Assembly (NCBI GenBank): GCA_035540375.1
Contig: DATLGO010000080.1
Coordinates: 1 to 51,576, forward strand
Source of the DNA: Candidatus Thermoplasmatota archaeon
Lineage (GTDB): Archaea > Thermoplasmatota > SW-10-69-26 > JACQPN01 > JAJPHT01
Reading direction: 5' to 3'
DNA length: 51,576 nucleotides
In this document: positions 27,853 to 35,781 of the stretch, one piece after another
Layout: the number at the start of each line of letters is the position of its first letter
Numbering within the stretch: the first letter of the stretch is position 1
Translations under genes and position numbers: made by a program
Notes under the pieces: generated by a model
Told to the model about the DNA's origin: nothing
Databases searched by the model: none
Seen by the model: only the letters and a program-made list of their open reading frames with translations

Positions 27853-27862
27853 AAATATATAT
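27853..27862 (+). promoter_or_regulatory. Strong TATA box for aIF2-beta
   Basis: AAATATATAT, the longest AT run near a gene start in this region. Predicted transcription start about 27883, leaving a leader of about 19 nt before the ATG at 27902. Confidence 0.75.
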
Positions 27863-27901
27863 GAACGCGCGCGTCTAGTCGCCCACCCCGGGGCCCCCCT
27901 C

Positions 27902-28555
27902 ATGCCGGACGAATACGAATCCCTCCTCATGCGCGCTCGCGCCAAGGTGCCCGCCATCGCCGGCACCGGCGAGCGGTTCCAGATGCCGCCTGCGGATATC
28001 CTGCAGGAAGGCAAGATCACCGTGGTCCGCAACTTCGCGGAGCTTCTCGAGAAGATGAACCGAACCGCGGACCAGGTCGTGCCGCTCCTCCTGCGCGAGA
28101 TCGGCATCGCCGGCAACTTCGAGCCCGGCGCCGGCCGCCTCGTCCTCCAGGGCCGCGTCCCCGACCGCTCCATCGAGGAGCGCCTTGCGAAGTACGTCGA
28201 GACGTACGTCATCTGCGGCGAATGCGGCCGCCCCGACACGCACCTCGTGCGCGAAGAGCGGACGCTCGTCGTGAAGTGCGACGCCTGCGGCGGTCACCGC
28301 CCCGTCCGCGCCACGAAGAAGGCGCAGACGCAGCAGAAGGCCGAAGCCGTCGAGGAAGGCAAGCAGTACGAGGTCATGATCGAGGACGAAGGGAAGCGCG
28401 GCGACGGCATCGCCCGCCGCGAGAAGTTCGTCATCTTCGTGAACGGCGCCAAGAAGGGCCAGGTCGTCAAGGTCCGCATCACGAAGGTCACCGGCACGCT
28501 CGCGTTCGCGGAGATGGTCCGCGAGCAGGGGCCGCCGAGCAACAGGCCCAGTTGA
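27902..28555 (+). CDS. Translation initiation factor aIF2 subunit beta with TRAM domain
   Basis: A 217-residue archaeal aIF2-beta. Residues about 5-30 are the N-terminal helix that contacts the gamma subunit; about 35-110 the alpha-beta core (KITVVRNFAELLEKMNRTADQVVPLLLREIG); about 112-140 a C4 zinc ribbon (CGECGR and CDACGG); about 155-212 a TRAM domain (YEVMIEDEGKRGDGIARREKFVIFV). The ATG at 27902 is chosen because the N-terminal MPDEYESLL begins as in family members; the frame is open further upstream without support. It joins aIF2 alpha and gamma to deliver initiator tRNA to the ribosome. The TRAM extension is known in some euryarchaeotes. Confidence 0.95.
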   Translation: MPDEYESLLMRARAKVPAIAGTGERFQMPPADILQEGKITVVRNFAELLEKMNRTADQVVPLLLREIGIAGNFEPGAGRLVLQGRVPDRSIEERLAKYVETYVICGECGRPDTHLVREERTLVVKCDACGGHRPVRATKKAQTQQKAEAVEEGKQYEVMIEDEGKRGDGIARREKFVIFVNGAKKGQVVKVRITKVTGTLAFAEMVREQGPPSNRPS

Positions 28556-28965
28556 GGACGGGGCTGACAGCGCGCACTCCGTGGCACGAGCCTGCGGGCT
28601 CGTGCCACTCCGTGCCAAGGGAGGGGCTATCCGCCCCCTCCCTTGGATCCCTCCCGTGGACCAGGGGGCTGCCGCCCCCTGGACCCCCGACCCAGACCCG
28701 CGTTTCCTTCTCGAACCGGGGTCAGGTTTCACGCCCCTCCTTTCTGGCGGTGCGGGGGCGGACGGACTGCATCTCGCGACGGCCGAACACGAAACCCGGG
28801 CGCGAACACCGCTGCGGTCCCGGCACCCGACGCCCGGCTTCCGATCCCCGTCCCGAGGCCCGCCGCCCGATCCTCGCGACAGCGCGCGAGTATCGCGCGC
28901 GCGGCCGCGATGAGCCAAACTCCATCGCAAGAAGATTCATACGTCCCTCAGGGCGTCCCGCGCCC
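28556..28965. other. Gene-free stretch with a three-hairpin element
   Basis: No gene is supported. The first 130 bp hold three consecutive perfect stem-loops (28581-28608, 28615-28646 and 28661-28682), described separately. The remainder (28683-28920) is GC-rich sequence with no recognisable motif. An AT-richer AAGATTCATA (28930-28939) about 30 bp before the ATG at 28966 may be the promoter of the lipoprotein gene. Confidence 0.6.
28581..28682. repeat. Three tandem perfect stem-loops
   Basis: Stem 1: GTGGCACGAGCC at 28581-28592 pairs with 28597-28608 (loop tgcg). Stem 2: CCAAGGGAGGGG at 28615-28626 pairs with 28635-28646 (8-base loop). Stem 3: CCAGGGGGC at 28661-28669 pairs with 28674-28682 (loop tgcc). 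CACTCCGTG occurs as a direct repeat at 28575-28583 and 28606-28614. It could be a terminator complex, a REP/MITE-like element or a structured RNA. Confidence 0.7.
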
Positions 28966-29982
28966 ATGGCCTCCCTGCGGGTCCTCGCCCTCGCGATGGT
29001 CCTTTCGATCGCCCTCGCCGGCTGCTTCGGCGCCAAGGAGGCGAACGTCTCCGGCTTCGAAGCCACCGGCAAGCAACCCAAGTTCGCGCGCGGATGGGCC
29101 TACAATGGCCAAGGGCTGCAGGCCGCCACGGGGACCGTCGAGATCGCGACCGACGAGGCCGCGAACACGGGCCTCGTGAACCTCAGCGTGAAGGTCGGCG
29201 CCGACGCCTACGAGGTCCGCTGGACCTCCTTCGTCGGCGACGCGTCGAAGCCCTTCCAATCGGGCGGCGTCGCGAAGCATCTCCCGGAGCACGGCGACAC
29301 GGGCAACGGCGACACGCTCTCGCCCAAGATCATCGCCGAGTCCGCCGCGTGGGGCGAGGCCGAGATCCTCCTGAACGGGCAGGTCCTTCCGGACCCCGTG
29401 ACGGGCCGCGCCCTCTGGAACGCCCACTACATGTACGCTGACGAGGGCTTCCGCGCCGCGGACGGCCGCATCCTGAATGCCGCGAAGAGCGCGCCCTACG
29501 ACCCCGCGAAGCCCTCGGACGGCTCGAACCCCGGCAAGCCCCAGCTCGTCGTCGTCTTCAAGTCCGGCGCCTCGAGCGACCCCGCGCTCTGGGGCGAGAA
29601 CTTCACCGAGACGGTGCTGAGCCCGACCTATTCGAAGGCCTACACCATCCCCGTGAACCGCGCGGGCGACCGCCTCGCGGTCAACCTCTCGATCGAAGGC
29701 CCCGCGGCGGGCGGCCCCGTCCCGGCGGACCTCACGTTCACGCTCAAGGGCCCCGACGGCGCGAAGCTCGCCGAGGCCAAGCTCGGCGGCGCCTCCGCGA
29801 CGCAGACGCTCAAGGGCCTGCTCGAGGTCCCCGCGCCGAAGCCGGGCGAATACAAGCTCGAGGTCGCGGGCCCCGGCGCCCAGGCGAAATACGTTGCCGC
29901 GGCGACGGTCCTGTATCCCACGTCCGCGACGCTGCTCTTCCACTTCGACGAGGTCGAGGTCCGGAAGCTGCCGGCGTCGTGA
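28966..29982 (+). CDS. Exported lipoprotein of unknown function
   Basis: A 338-residue protein with a signal peptide and lipobox SIALAGC (Cys about residue 20). The mature part is beta-rich: a first domain containing TGTVEIATDEAANTG and WTSFVGDASKPF, a middle aromatic segment (WNAHYMYADEGFRAADGR) and a C-terminal beta-sandwich-like domain (about 240-325) of the type found in surface proteins (TFTLKGPDGAKLAE and GEYKLEVAGPG). Start ATG at 28966 places the lipobox at the usual distance. Neither enzyme motif nor family recognised. It precedes the etf operon but a promoter lies between. Confidence 0.75.
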   Translation: MASLRVLALAMVLSIALAGCFGAKEANVSGFEATGKQPKFARGWAYNGQGLQAATGTVEIATDEAANTGLVNLSVKVGADAYEVRWTSFVGDASKPFQSGGVAKHLPEHGDTGNGDTLSPKIIAESAAWGEAEILLNGQVLPDPVTGRALWNAHYMYADEGFRAADGRILNAAKSAPYDPAKPSDGSNPGKPQLVVVFKSGASSDPALWGENFTETVLSPTYSKAYTIPVNRAGDRLAVNLSIEGPAAGGPVPADLTFTLKGPDGAKLAEAKLGGASATQTLKGLLEVPAPKPGEYKLEVAGPGAQAKYVAAATVLYPTSATLLFHFDEVEVRKLPAS

Positions 29983-30025
29983 TCGACGCTCCCGCGTCCG
30001 CGTGAAAAACCACGGCTCGCGCAAC

Positions 30026-30033
30026 GTATTTAG
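30026..30033 (+). promoter_or_regulatory. TATA box of the etfBA operon
   Basis: GTATTTAG lies in the intergenic region after the lipoprotein gene. The predicted transcript starts near 30054 and carries the ribosome-binding site at 30056-30064. Confidence 0.6.
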
Positions 30034-30055
30034 GAGGGCATCCTCTCCACCCCCC

Positions 30056-30064
30056 GGAGGAGAG
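30056..30064 (+). promoter_or_regulatory. Shine-Dalgarno sequence of etfB
   Basis: GGAGGAGAG ends 6 bp before the ATG at 30071. A strong anti-16S match like this is unusual in the window, where most first genes appear leaderless. Confidence 0.75.
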
Positions 30065-30070
30065 AACTCC

Positions 30071-30850
30071 ATGGCGAAGATCGTCGTGCTCGTGAAGCAG
30101 GTGCCGGACGTCGAAGCCGTCCGCATCGATCCCCGGACGAGCGAGCCCGATGTGGCGGGCGCGGGCCTCAAGGTCAGCGACTACGACAAGAATGCCGTCG
30201 AGGCCGCCGTCCAGCTCAAGGAGAAGAACGCCGGGAGCCGCGTCGTCGCGCTCTCGCTCGGCGGTCCGAAGGTCGAGGAGTCCCTCAAGGAGACGCTCGC
30301 GATGGGTTGCGACGAGGCCGTGGTCCTCCGCGACCCCGCCTTCGAGAAGGCCGACACGGCCGAGAAGGCGCGCCTCCTCGCGCTCGCCGTCGCGAAGATC
30401 GGCGGCGTCGACCTCGTGATCGGCGCCGAGGAGTCGGCCGACAGCCACTCCGCGCAGACGGGCCCGCGCGTCGCCGAGCACCTCGGCTGGGGCCTCGTCG
30501 CGTACGTCACGAGCCTCAAGCTCGAAGGCGGCAAGGTCATCGCGGAGCGCGACATCGACGAAGGCATCGACGTCGTCGAGGGCGCGACCCCCCTCGTGCT
30601 CACCGTCACGGAGTCGCTCAACGAGCCCCGCCTCCCGGCGCTCATGCATATCCTCCAGGCGAAGAACAAGCCCGTGAAGGTCATGTCCGCGGCCGACCTC
30701 GGCGCGGGCGACGTGAAGCCGCTGCTCGCGCGCACGCGCAATGTCGCGCCGAAGCAGGAGCGCAAGCAGCAGATGATCCCGGTCGAGAGCCCCGAGAAGG
30801 CGGCCGACGATCTGGTCAAGATCCTCGTCAAGGAAGGGGTGATCGGATGA
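30071..30850 (+). CDS. etfB: Electron transfer flavoprotein subunit beta
   Basis: A 259-residue EtfB. It opens IVVLVKQVPD, the canonical start, and carries YDKNAVEAAVQLKE, the LAMGCDEAVVLRD loop and the signature-like DLVIGAEESADSHSAQTGPRVAEHLGW. It binds AMP in the ETF heterodimer and accepts electrons from acyl-CoA dehydrogenases. Overlaps etfA by 4 bp (ATGA). The acyl-CoA dehydrogenase at 20719 is the likely partner in this window. A C-terminal Lys-rich stretch (KQERKQQ) is typical. Confidence 0.93.
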   Translation: MAKIVVLVKQVPDVEAVRIDPRTSEPDVAGAGLKVSDYDKNAVEAAVQLKEKNAGSRVVALSLGGPKVEESLKETLAMGCDEAVVLRDPAFEKADTAEKARLLALAVAKIGGVDLVIGAEESADSHSAQTGPRVAEHLGWGLVAYVTSLKLEGGKVIAERDIDEGIDVVEGATPLVLTVTESLNEPRLPALMHILQAKNKPVKVMSAADLGAGDVKPLLARTRNVAPKQERKQQMIPVESPEKAADDLVKILVKEGVIG

Positions 30851-31797
30851 GCGGCGTCGTCGTCTGGTCCCCCGAGCGCAAGTTCGCGTTCGAGCTCATC
30901 GCGAAGGCGAAGGAGCTGGGCCTCGGCCCCGTGACCGCGGTCGCCCTCGGCGACGCGGTCGCGAACCCGGAGGAGTTCGGGAAGCGCGGCGCCGACCAGG
31001 TGCTGACGTTCGAGGACCCCTCGCTCAAGAACCTCAACCCCGAAACGGTCGTGGACGCCGTCACGGCGGCCGCGAAGCAGACGGGCGCGACGCACGTCTT
31101 CACGACGGCGACGCGCCGCGGCAAGGAGGTCGCGCCGCGCGTCGCGGTCCGGCTCGGCTGGGCCGCCGTCTCGAACGCCGCCGGCGTCCGCAAGGGCGAC
31201 AAGGGCCTCGAGCTCGACCGCCCCTTCATGGGCGGCAAGACCGTCGCGACGGAGGTCCCGGCCGGGAACGCCGTCGTCGCCTTCAGCGCGCGCCTCTTCG
31301 AGCCGCTCCCGGAGAACGCGGGCGCGAGCGCGAAGGTCGCGAAGCTCGACCTCAAGCCCGCCGCGGCGAAGGTCACGATCACCGAGCGCAAGCCGCGCCC
31401 GTCCACCGGCGTCAACCTCGAGGAGGCGCAGGTCGTGATCGGCGCGGGCCGCGGCGTCAAGCAGAAGGACGACCTCAAGCTCCTGCAGGATCTCGCGGAT
31501 CTCCTCGGCGGCCAGATCGGCTGCTCGCGGCCGCTCGCGACGGACCTCGGCTGGCTCTCCGACGACTACTGGATCGGCCTTTCCGGCAAGGAGATCAAGC
31601 CGAAGCTCTACGTCGCGGCCGGCATCTCGGGGCAGATCCAGCACACGACCGGCATCCGCGGCGCGAAGGTGATCGTGTCCATCAACACGAACAAGGACGC
31701 GCCCATCTTCAAGATCAGCGACTACGGCGTCGTCGGGGACCTCTACAAGATCCTCCCGGCGCTCACGGCCGCGATCAAGAAGGAGCTCGGGAAGTGA
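30847..31797 (+). CDS. etfA: Electron transfer flavoprotein subunit alpha
   Basis: A 316-residue EtfA. The C-terminal FAD domain is clear: VVIGAGRGV (about residues 196-204), GCSRPLATDLGWL, then LYVAAGISGQIQHTTGIRGAKVIVSINTN, the family signature, and APIFKISDYGVVGD. The N-terminal domain is an alpha/beta fold paired with EtfB. The complex passes electrons from flavin dehydrogenases to a quinone oxidoreductase or, in bifurcating forms, to ferredoxin; no bifurcation partner is seen here. Start ATG overlaps the etfB stop; the cupin gene overlaps its stop by 4 bp. Confidence 0.93.
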   Translation: MSGVVVWSPERKFAFELIAKAKELGLGPVTAVALGDAVANPEEFGKRGADQVLTFEDPSLKNLNPETVVDAVTAAAKQTGATHVFTTATRRGKEVAPRVAVRLGWAAVSNAAGVRKGDKGLELDRPFMGGKTVATEVPAGNAVVAFSARLFEPLPENAGASAKVAKLDLKPAAAKVTITERKPRPSTGVNLEEAQVVIGAGRGVKQKDDLKLLQDLADLLGGQIGCSRPLATDLGWLSDDYWIGLSGKEIKPKLYVAAGISGQIQHTTGIRGAKVIVSINTNKDAPIFKISDYGVVGDLYKILPALTAAIKKELGK

Positions 31798-32213
31798 GCG
31801 GCATCCACCGCTGGCCCGACCTGCCCGCGATCGAATGCTGGAGCGAACGCGACCCGAACGTGGATCCGCCCGACTTCCGTGTCGCGGATGTCGCTGCCGC
31901 TGAGTCGTGTCTCGTCTATTGCGAAGTCCTCCCCGGCGGAACGGTCGGGGAACACACGGACAGCGCCGAGGAGGTCGTGGTGGTGATCGAGGGCGTGCTC
32001 GATGCATGGGCCGGCGATCGCCGGACGACGCTCCAGAAGGGTGACCTGCTCGTCATCCCCGCGATGCAACCCCACGGGCTCGCGAACCGAGGCAGGGAAC
32101 CTGCTCGATTCGTGGGCGTCTTCGTGGAACCTCGGGTCGTGAACACGTTCGCGAAACCGCTCATGCCATTCAATGAGCGCGTGCTCGAGACGCCCTCGCC
32201 ACCGCCGTCGTAG
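31794..32213 (+). CDS. Cupin domain protein
   Basis: A 139-residue single-domain cupin. The first cupin motif is around GGTVGEHTDSAEEVVVVIEG and the second around KGDLLVIPAMQPHGLANRG, with His, Glu and His residues able to bind a metal. Start is GTG at 31794 in a 4-base overlap with the etfA stop, so it belongs to the etf transcript. Cupins include dioxygenases, isomerases and binding proteins; the reaction is unknown. Confidence 0.8.
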   Translation: MSGIHRWPDLPAIECWSERDPNVDPPDFRVADVAAAESCLVYCEVLPGGTVGEHTDSAEEVVVVIEGVLDAWAGDRRTTLQKGDLLVIPAMQPHGLANRGREPARFVGVFVEPRVVNTFAKPLMPFNERVLETPSPPPS

Positions 32214-32228
32214 TTCCCCAACGTTCAT

Positions 32229-32243
32229 GGCCCCGACGGGGCC
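32229..32243 (+). terminator. Hairpin after the etf-cupin operon
   Basis: GGCCCC, gac, GGGGCC forms a 6-bp perfect stem 15 bp after the cupin stop, followed by a pyrimidine-rich stretch. Confidence 0.35.
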
Positions 32244-32254
32244 TCTCCGTCTCC

Positions 32255-32836
32255 TTGGACGCCGAAAGCGCGATCTACCTGGAGACGACCCTGGGACTCT
32301 TGCGGGTCCGCGCGTCGGCGAAAGCGATCGTTGCCGTCGAATTCGTCGACGAGACGGACGAAGGCCCCGAGCCCTCGGACCTCGCGATGGAAGCCGCGCG
32401 TCAGCTCGCCGAATACTTCACCGGGGTGCGGAGGAGGTTCGATCTTCCGCTCGCCCCGGAAGGGACCGCCTTCCAGAAACGTGCATGGCGCGAATTGCGA
32501 GCGATTCCCTACGGGCGCCGCACCACCTACGGCGCGATTGCCGAGCGGCTCGGCGACGGCGGAGCCGCGCGCGCGGTCGGGGCCGCGACGGGCGCGAACC
32601 CGCTCGCGATCGTCGTCCCGTGCCACCGCGTCGTGAGCGCGACCGGCGCGCTCACGGGCTACAGCCACGGGGTCGCGCGGAAGAAGTGGCTGCTCGTGCA
32701 CGAGTCGCGCGTCGCGGCGGGCGATCCTTACGTCACGCTCGACATCGGCCCGTCGCGCCGCCTCACCCCGCGCGGACCGCCGAGCGAGACCGCGCCCGCG
32801 CCGAGGAAGCGCGACCGGTCGATCGGCGAGTGGTGA
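32255..32836 (+). CDS. ogt: Methylated-DNA--protein-cysteine methyltransferase
   Basis: A 193-residue alkyltransferase. Active-site motif IVVPCHRVV holds the acceptor Cys (about residue 123); the helix-turn-helix is RTTYGAIAERLG and the Asn-hinge region is GAATGANPLAI. It removes alkyl groups from O6-alkylguanine in one suicidal step. The C-terminus extends about 40 residues past the normal end (after LLVHES), with a basic, Pro-rich tail; this extension is unusual. Start is TTG at 32255. Confidence 0.9.
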   Translation: MDAESAIYLETTLGLLRVRASAKAIVAVEFVDETDEGPEPSDLAMEAARQLAEYFTGVRRRFDLPLAPEGTAFQKRAWRELRAIPYGRRTTYGAIAERLGDGGAARAVGAATGANPLAIVVPCHRVVSATGALTGYSHGVARKKWLLVHESRVAAGDPYVTLDIGPSRRLTPRGPPSETAPAPRKRDRSIGEW

Positions 32837-32876
32837 ATCCCAAGCCTTGAAGTGCCGCGGGCGCGATCGAACGTCG

Positions 32877-33377
32877 ATGGACGGCTTTCGCATCCGGCGA
32901 CCGGCGAAGGCGGGCCGCACGAAAGTCGTGGACCTCGTGGAGGGGCTCGAGAACTCGCCCGCGCTCCACGCGCTCTGGGGCTCGCGCGAAAAAGCCGTCG
33001 AAGCGATCCGCGCGGCCGAGCTCCTCCTTGTCGACGACTGGGGCTACATGTGGGTCGACGACACGGATGGGTGCCTCTGCGCGTCGCTTCCCTACTGGAA
33101 CGAGGCCCCGCCGCACTTCATCTACCTCGACCTCGTGCACGAGCTCGTCCACGTGAAGCAGTTTCACGAGGGGCTCGATCTTTTCGACGACCGCTACAAG
33201 TACGTCGCGCGTCCCACGGAGCTCGAGGCCTACCGGGTCGCGGTCGCGGAGGCGAGGCGCCTCAAGGTCATGACGGAGGAGGAGCTGACGGACTTCCTCT
33301 ACGTCGAGTGGATCAGCAAGGCCGACCACGCGGAGCTTTGCGCGGCCTGCGGCGTCGCGCCCCCGAAGGGCGCGTGA
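32877..33377 (+). CDS. HExxH motif putative metalloprotein
   Basis: A 166-residue soluble protein. HELVH (about residues 91-95) and a downstream Glu in RPTELEAYRVAVAEARR fit a gluzincin-like zinc site, resembling small putative metallopeptidases; a second Cys pair occurs near the end (LCAACG). ATG at 32877 is preferred over the upstream in-frame TTG at 32847 because an AT-richer region sits about 25 bp upstream of it. Substrate unknown. Its stop is adjacent to the stop of the convergent membrane protein gene. Confidence 0.75.
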   Translation: MDGFRIRRPAKAGRTKVVDLVEGLENSPALHALWGSREKAVEAIRAAELLLVDDWGYMWVDDTDGCLCASLPYWNEAPPHFIYLDLVHELVHVKQFHEGLDLFDDRYKYVARPTELEAYRVAVAEARRLKVMTEEELTDFLYVEWISKADHAELCAACGVAPPKGA

Positions 33378-33881
33378 TCACGCCTCGCGCCGGCGGCGGC
33401 GAGGCTCGTCGTCCCCGTTCGCGCGGCGGCCCTCGGCGCGTCCGCCGGCGATCGCCTCGGATCCGGGGGCGGCGGGGCGGCGCTTCCGGCGGGCCTGGCC
33501 CGCGAGGAAGGCGAGGGTCTCGAGCGAGTCGCGGATGCGCCTGTCGAGGCCACGCTGCGTGTACCGCGCGACGACGAGGTAGACGAGGGCGGCGCTGAGG
33601 AAGAGCGTGAGCGCCTCGAGCGCGGCGAGGGCGAGCGGCAGGTCGTTGAGGCTCGCGGGCAGCACGCCGCGCGCCTTCATGAACGGGAGGAGGAGATCGA
33701 TCGCGGCGAGGATGAAGTACGCGAGGATGAGGTACGCGGGGGTCCTGAGCTCGCGGCCGCGCAGGTAGATGAGCTCCGGCGTGACCTCGCCGACCGGGTT
33801 CGAGCCGAGGATGTAGAGGACCCGGAAGAGGAAGAGGAAGAACAGGATGCCCGCGATGAACTGGAGGCCGTTCAGGACCAC
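33378..33881 (-). CDS. Membrane protein with three helices
   Basis: A 167-residue protein with three clear hydrophobic segments (about residues 5-24, 48-66 and 80-105) and a basic, Arg/Gly-rich C-terminal tail of about 50 residues likely in the cytoplasm. It lies 10 bp downstream of the roadblock gene on the same strand and is probably co-transcribed with it. No family recognised. Confidence 0.75.
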   Translation of the reverse strand: MVLNGLQFIAGILFFLFLFRVLYILGSNPVGEVTPELIYLRGRELRTPAYLILAYFILAAIDLLLPFMKARGVLPASLNDLPLALAALEALTLFLSAALVYLVVARYTQRGLDRRIRDSLETLAFLAGQARRKRRPAAPGSEAIAGGRAEGRRANGDDEPRRRRREA

Positions 33882-33891
33882 GACCGCGGAT

Positions 33892-34323
33892 TCAGAAACC
33901 AGGCGCGATCACCTGCCGCAGGCGGTCGAGGGCCTTTCCGACCTCGACGATGACGAGGATGTTGTTCGTGGAGGGCTGGAGGAGAACGATGAGGCTCACG
34001 CGCGCGGAGACGCGGAAGACCGCGATCGAGCCCTTGTCGCTCGTGAGCACCGTGTTGCGGGCGTTCCCGAAATCGAGAACCTCGGTCGTGCGGTCGGAGG
34101 CCTTGGTGAGGAGCGCGCCCGCGGTCGCGATGAGGGTCGGGTCCGCGCCGCCCTTGAGATCCCACGCGAGGGGGAACCCCGATTCGTCGACGAGGACGGA
34201 GCCCAGGATGCCGGAGAGGCTCGCCTGGAGGTCGCGCAGGATGCTGTGGAGCTCCTGGCTCACCTCCTCCGAGGGCGTGAGGCTCGCCTCGCCCTCCGTT
34301 TCCCGCACCGCCGTGGGCGCCAA
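33892..34323 (-). CDS. Roadblock/LC7 domain protein
   Basis: A 143-residue protein; residues about 22-138 form a roadblock/LC7 fold (LQASLSGILGSVLVDESGFPLAWDL, ATAGALLTKASDRT, VSLIVLLQPSTNNILVIVEVGKALDRL). Archaeal roadblock proteins often bind small GTPases or act in regulatory complexes; no GTPase is adjacent. Start TTG at 34323 is supported by a TATA-like CTTAAATGC 25 bp upstream. A membrane protein follows in the same direction 10 bp after its stop. Confidence 0.85.
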   Translation of the reverse strand: MAPTAVRETEGEASLTPSEEVSQELHSILRDLQASLSGILGSVLVDESGFPLAWDLKGGADPTLIATAGALLTKASDRTTEVLDFGNARNTVLTSDKGSIAVFRVSARVSLIVLLQPSTNNILVIVEVGKALDRLRQVIAPGF

Positions 34324-34344
34324 CGGCCGCCAAGCGGGATGACG

Positions 34345-34353
34345 GCATTTAAG
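34345..34353 (-). promoter_or_regulatory. TATA-like element for the roadblock gene
   Basis: On the minus strand CTTAAATGC, centred 26 bp before the TTG at 34323. Fits a leaderless transcript and supports the TTG start. Confidence 0.55.
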
Positions 34354-34439
34354 CGTAGCGGGCCGAAACCTAGTACGATCGTTATCCCTTCGTCGATTGC
34401 CCCGGAACGGTCATCCCGGCCCGCCTCGTCGCTCGGCCG

Positions 34440-35411
34440 ATGACCCGCAAAACCCTGCTCGTCGTCCTCGCGGCGGCGCTCGTCGCGGCCGCCCCGGCCG
34501 CCGCGGCCTCGGAGGCCGCCAAGCCCGCGTATCGCGAGGAGGACGATCGGCTCGTGATCACCAACGATCTCGTGACCTTCGCTTTCGAGCACAAGCGCCC
34601 GGTCGTGCGCGCCTCTCCCGCGGCGAACGAATCGACGGGATGGACGTTCGCCGCGAAGCGGCTCGTCGAGTTCTTCGACGAGGACGGCGACGGCGTGGTC
34701 GACCCCGGCGAGACGCGCGCGGTCCTGAACCTGTCCCGCAACGCGCCCTGGACGCTCGAGCATCGCCTCGACGAGAGCGTCGTCGAGCTCTCGATGACGT
34801 ACGTCGGCAGGCTCGCGATCGAATCGCCCGCGGGCGAGGTCCCGCTCGACCTCCCCGCGGCGGCGCCCACGGGCAACGTGACCCTCAGGTTCGCGCTCGC
34901 GGCGTCCCCGGCCGAGGTCGCCTTCGCGAACGGCACCTTGAAGGTGCCCGCGAGCGCGGCCCGCATGAGCGTCCTCGTGAACGCGTGGACGTTCATCGAC
35001 GCGCGCGACAAGCTCGCCTTCGTCGCGGACGTCGCCCACGGCCTCGACCGGATCGAAGGCGGCGTCTACGAGTCGGCGGCCGTCCTCGCAAACGACGCCA
35101 CCGTCGGCGAGCTTGCGTGGTCGCGCGAAGCCGTCGCGTCGACGGGTCGCGAGAACGCGACCGTGCCCGTCCGCGCCGACCTCGCGGCCGCGGGGAACGC
35201 GACGCGCGTCGTCTGGTCGTACGACGCGCCCGGCGCGGCGCGGCTCGAGCACGCCTCGATGCTCGCCGTCGCCGTCGCCGACACCGACGCGCCCGCGGGC
35301 GGCGCGCCCGACCTCCTCGGCGGCCTCAAGACGCCGGGCGCGGGCGCGCTCGCGACCGCGGCCGCCGTCGTCGCCACGGCCGGCCTCGCGACCCTCGCCC
35401 GCCGCCGGTAA
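34440..35411 (+). CDS. Exported protein with EF-hand-like loop and C-terminal anchor
   Basis: A 323-residue protein. Signal peptide about residues 1-23; a calcium-binding-like loop FFDEDGDGVVDPGET (about residues 78-92); beta-rich central region; a C-terminal TPGAG followed by a hydrophobic segment and LARRR. The tail is of the same type as in the two surface proteins at 3486 and 4185. The calcium loop resembles dockerin/EF-hand loops but only one copy is present. Function unknown. Followed by a long palindrome. Confidence 0.75.
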   Translation: MTRKTLLVVLAAALVAAAPAAAASEAAKPAYREEDDRLVITNDLVTFAFEHKRPVVRASPAANESTGWTFAAKRLVEFFDEDGDGVVDPGETRAVLNLSRNAPWTLEHRLDESVVELSMTYVGRLAIESPAGEVPLDLPAAAPTGNVTLRFALAASPAEVAFANGTLKVPASAARMSVLVNAWTFIDARDKLAFVADVAHGLDRIEGGVYESAAVLANDATVGELAWSREAVASTGRENATVPVRADLAAAGNATRVVWSYDAPGAARLEHASMLAVAVADTDAPAGGAPDLLGGLKTPGAGALATAAAVVATAGLATLARRR

Positions 35412-35429
35412 GCGGCCGGCCCCCCGGGC

Positions 35430-35459
35430 GCCCGCCGGTCGATCGATCGACCGGCGGGC
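35430..35459. terminator. 30-bp perfect palindrome
   Basis: Arms GCCCGCCGGTCGATC and GATCGACCGGCGGGC are perfect complements with no spacer, 19 bp after the stop of the anchored protein. Probably a 3'-end hairpin; a DNA-binding site is also possible. Confidence 0.5.
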
Positions 35460-35526
35460 CGCTCAGGGCCCGCGTTTCGCGGAGCGTACCAACACCTTGA
35501 GGCCGCACCGGCCTCGGCGCGGACAC

Positions 35527-35781
35527 ATGACGCTCCGCCTCCTTTCCCTCCTCCTCGTGGTCCTCGCCGCGGCGCCCGCCGCGCTCGGGCAGGGCAACGC
35601 GACGAACGAGTCGAACCGCTCATTCCCCGATCCCTTCGCGGACGACGAGCCGCCGCCCGACGAGGTCGTCGGGGAGGAGCGGCCCGTCTGGTCGTCGTCG
35701 GCGTTCCTCCTCGCCTCCCTTCTCGTCGTCGTGTTCGTGAGCGCCCTCCTCCTTGCGACGGGGGGACGCCGCCGACGTTGA
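35527..35781 (+). CDS. Small exported membrane protein, pair member 1
   Basis: An 84-residue protein: signal peptide (about 1-20, ending ALGQ), acidic and Pro-rich exported segment (about 25-55), one C-terminal helix (about 56-78) and a RRRR end. Topology: exported N-terminus, short cytoplasmic tail. Overlaps the next gene by 4 bp (TTGA). No family recognised; small size and pairing suggest a subunit of a membrane complex (inference). Confidence 0.65.
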   Translation: MTLRLLSLLLVVLAAAPAALGQGNATNESNRSFPDPFADDEPPPDEVVGEERPVWSSSAFLLASLLVVVFVSALLLATGGRRRR

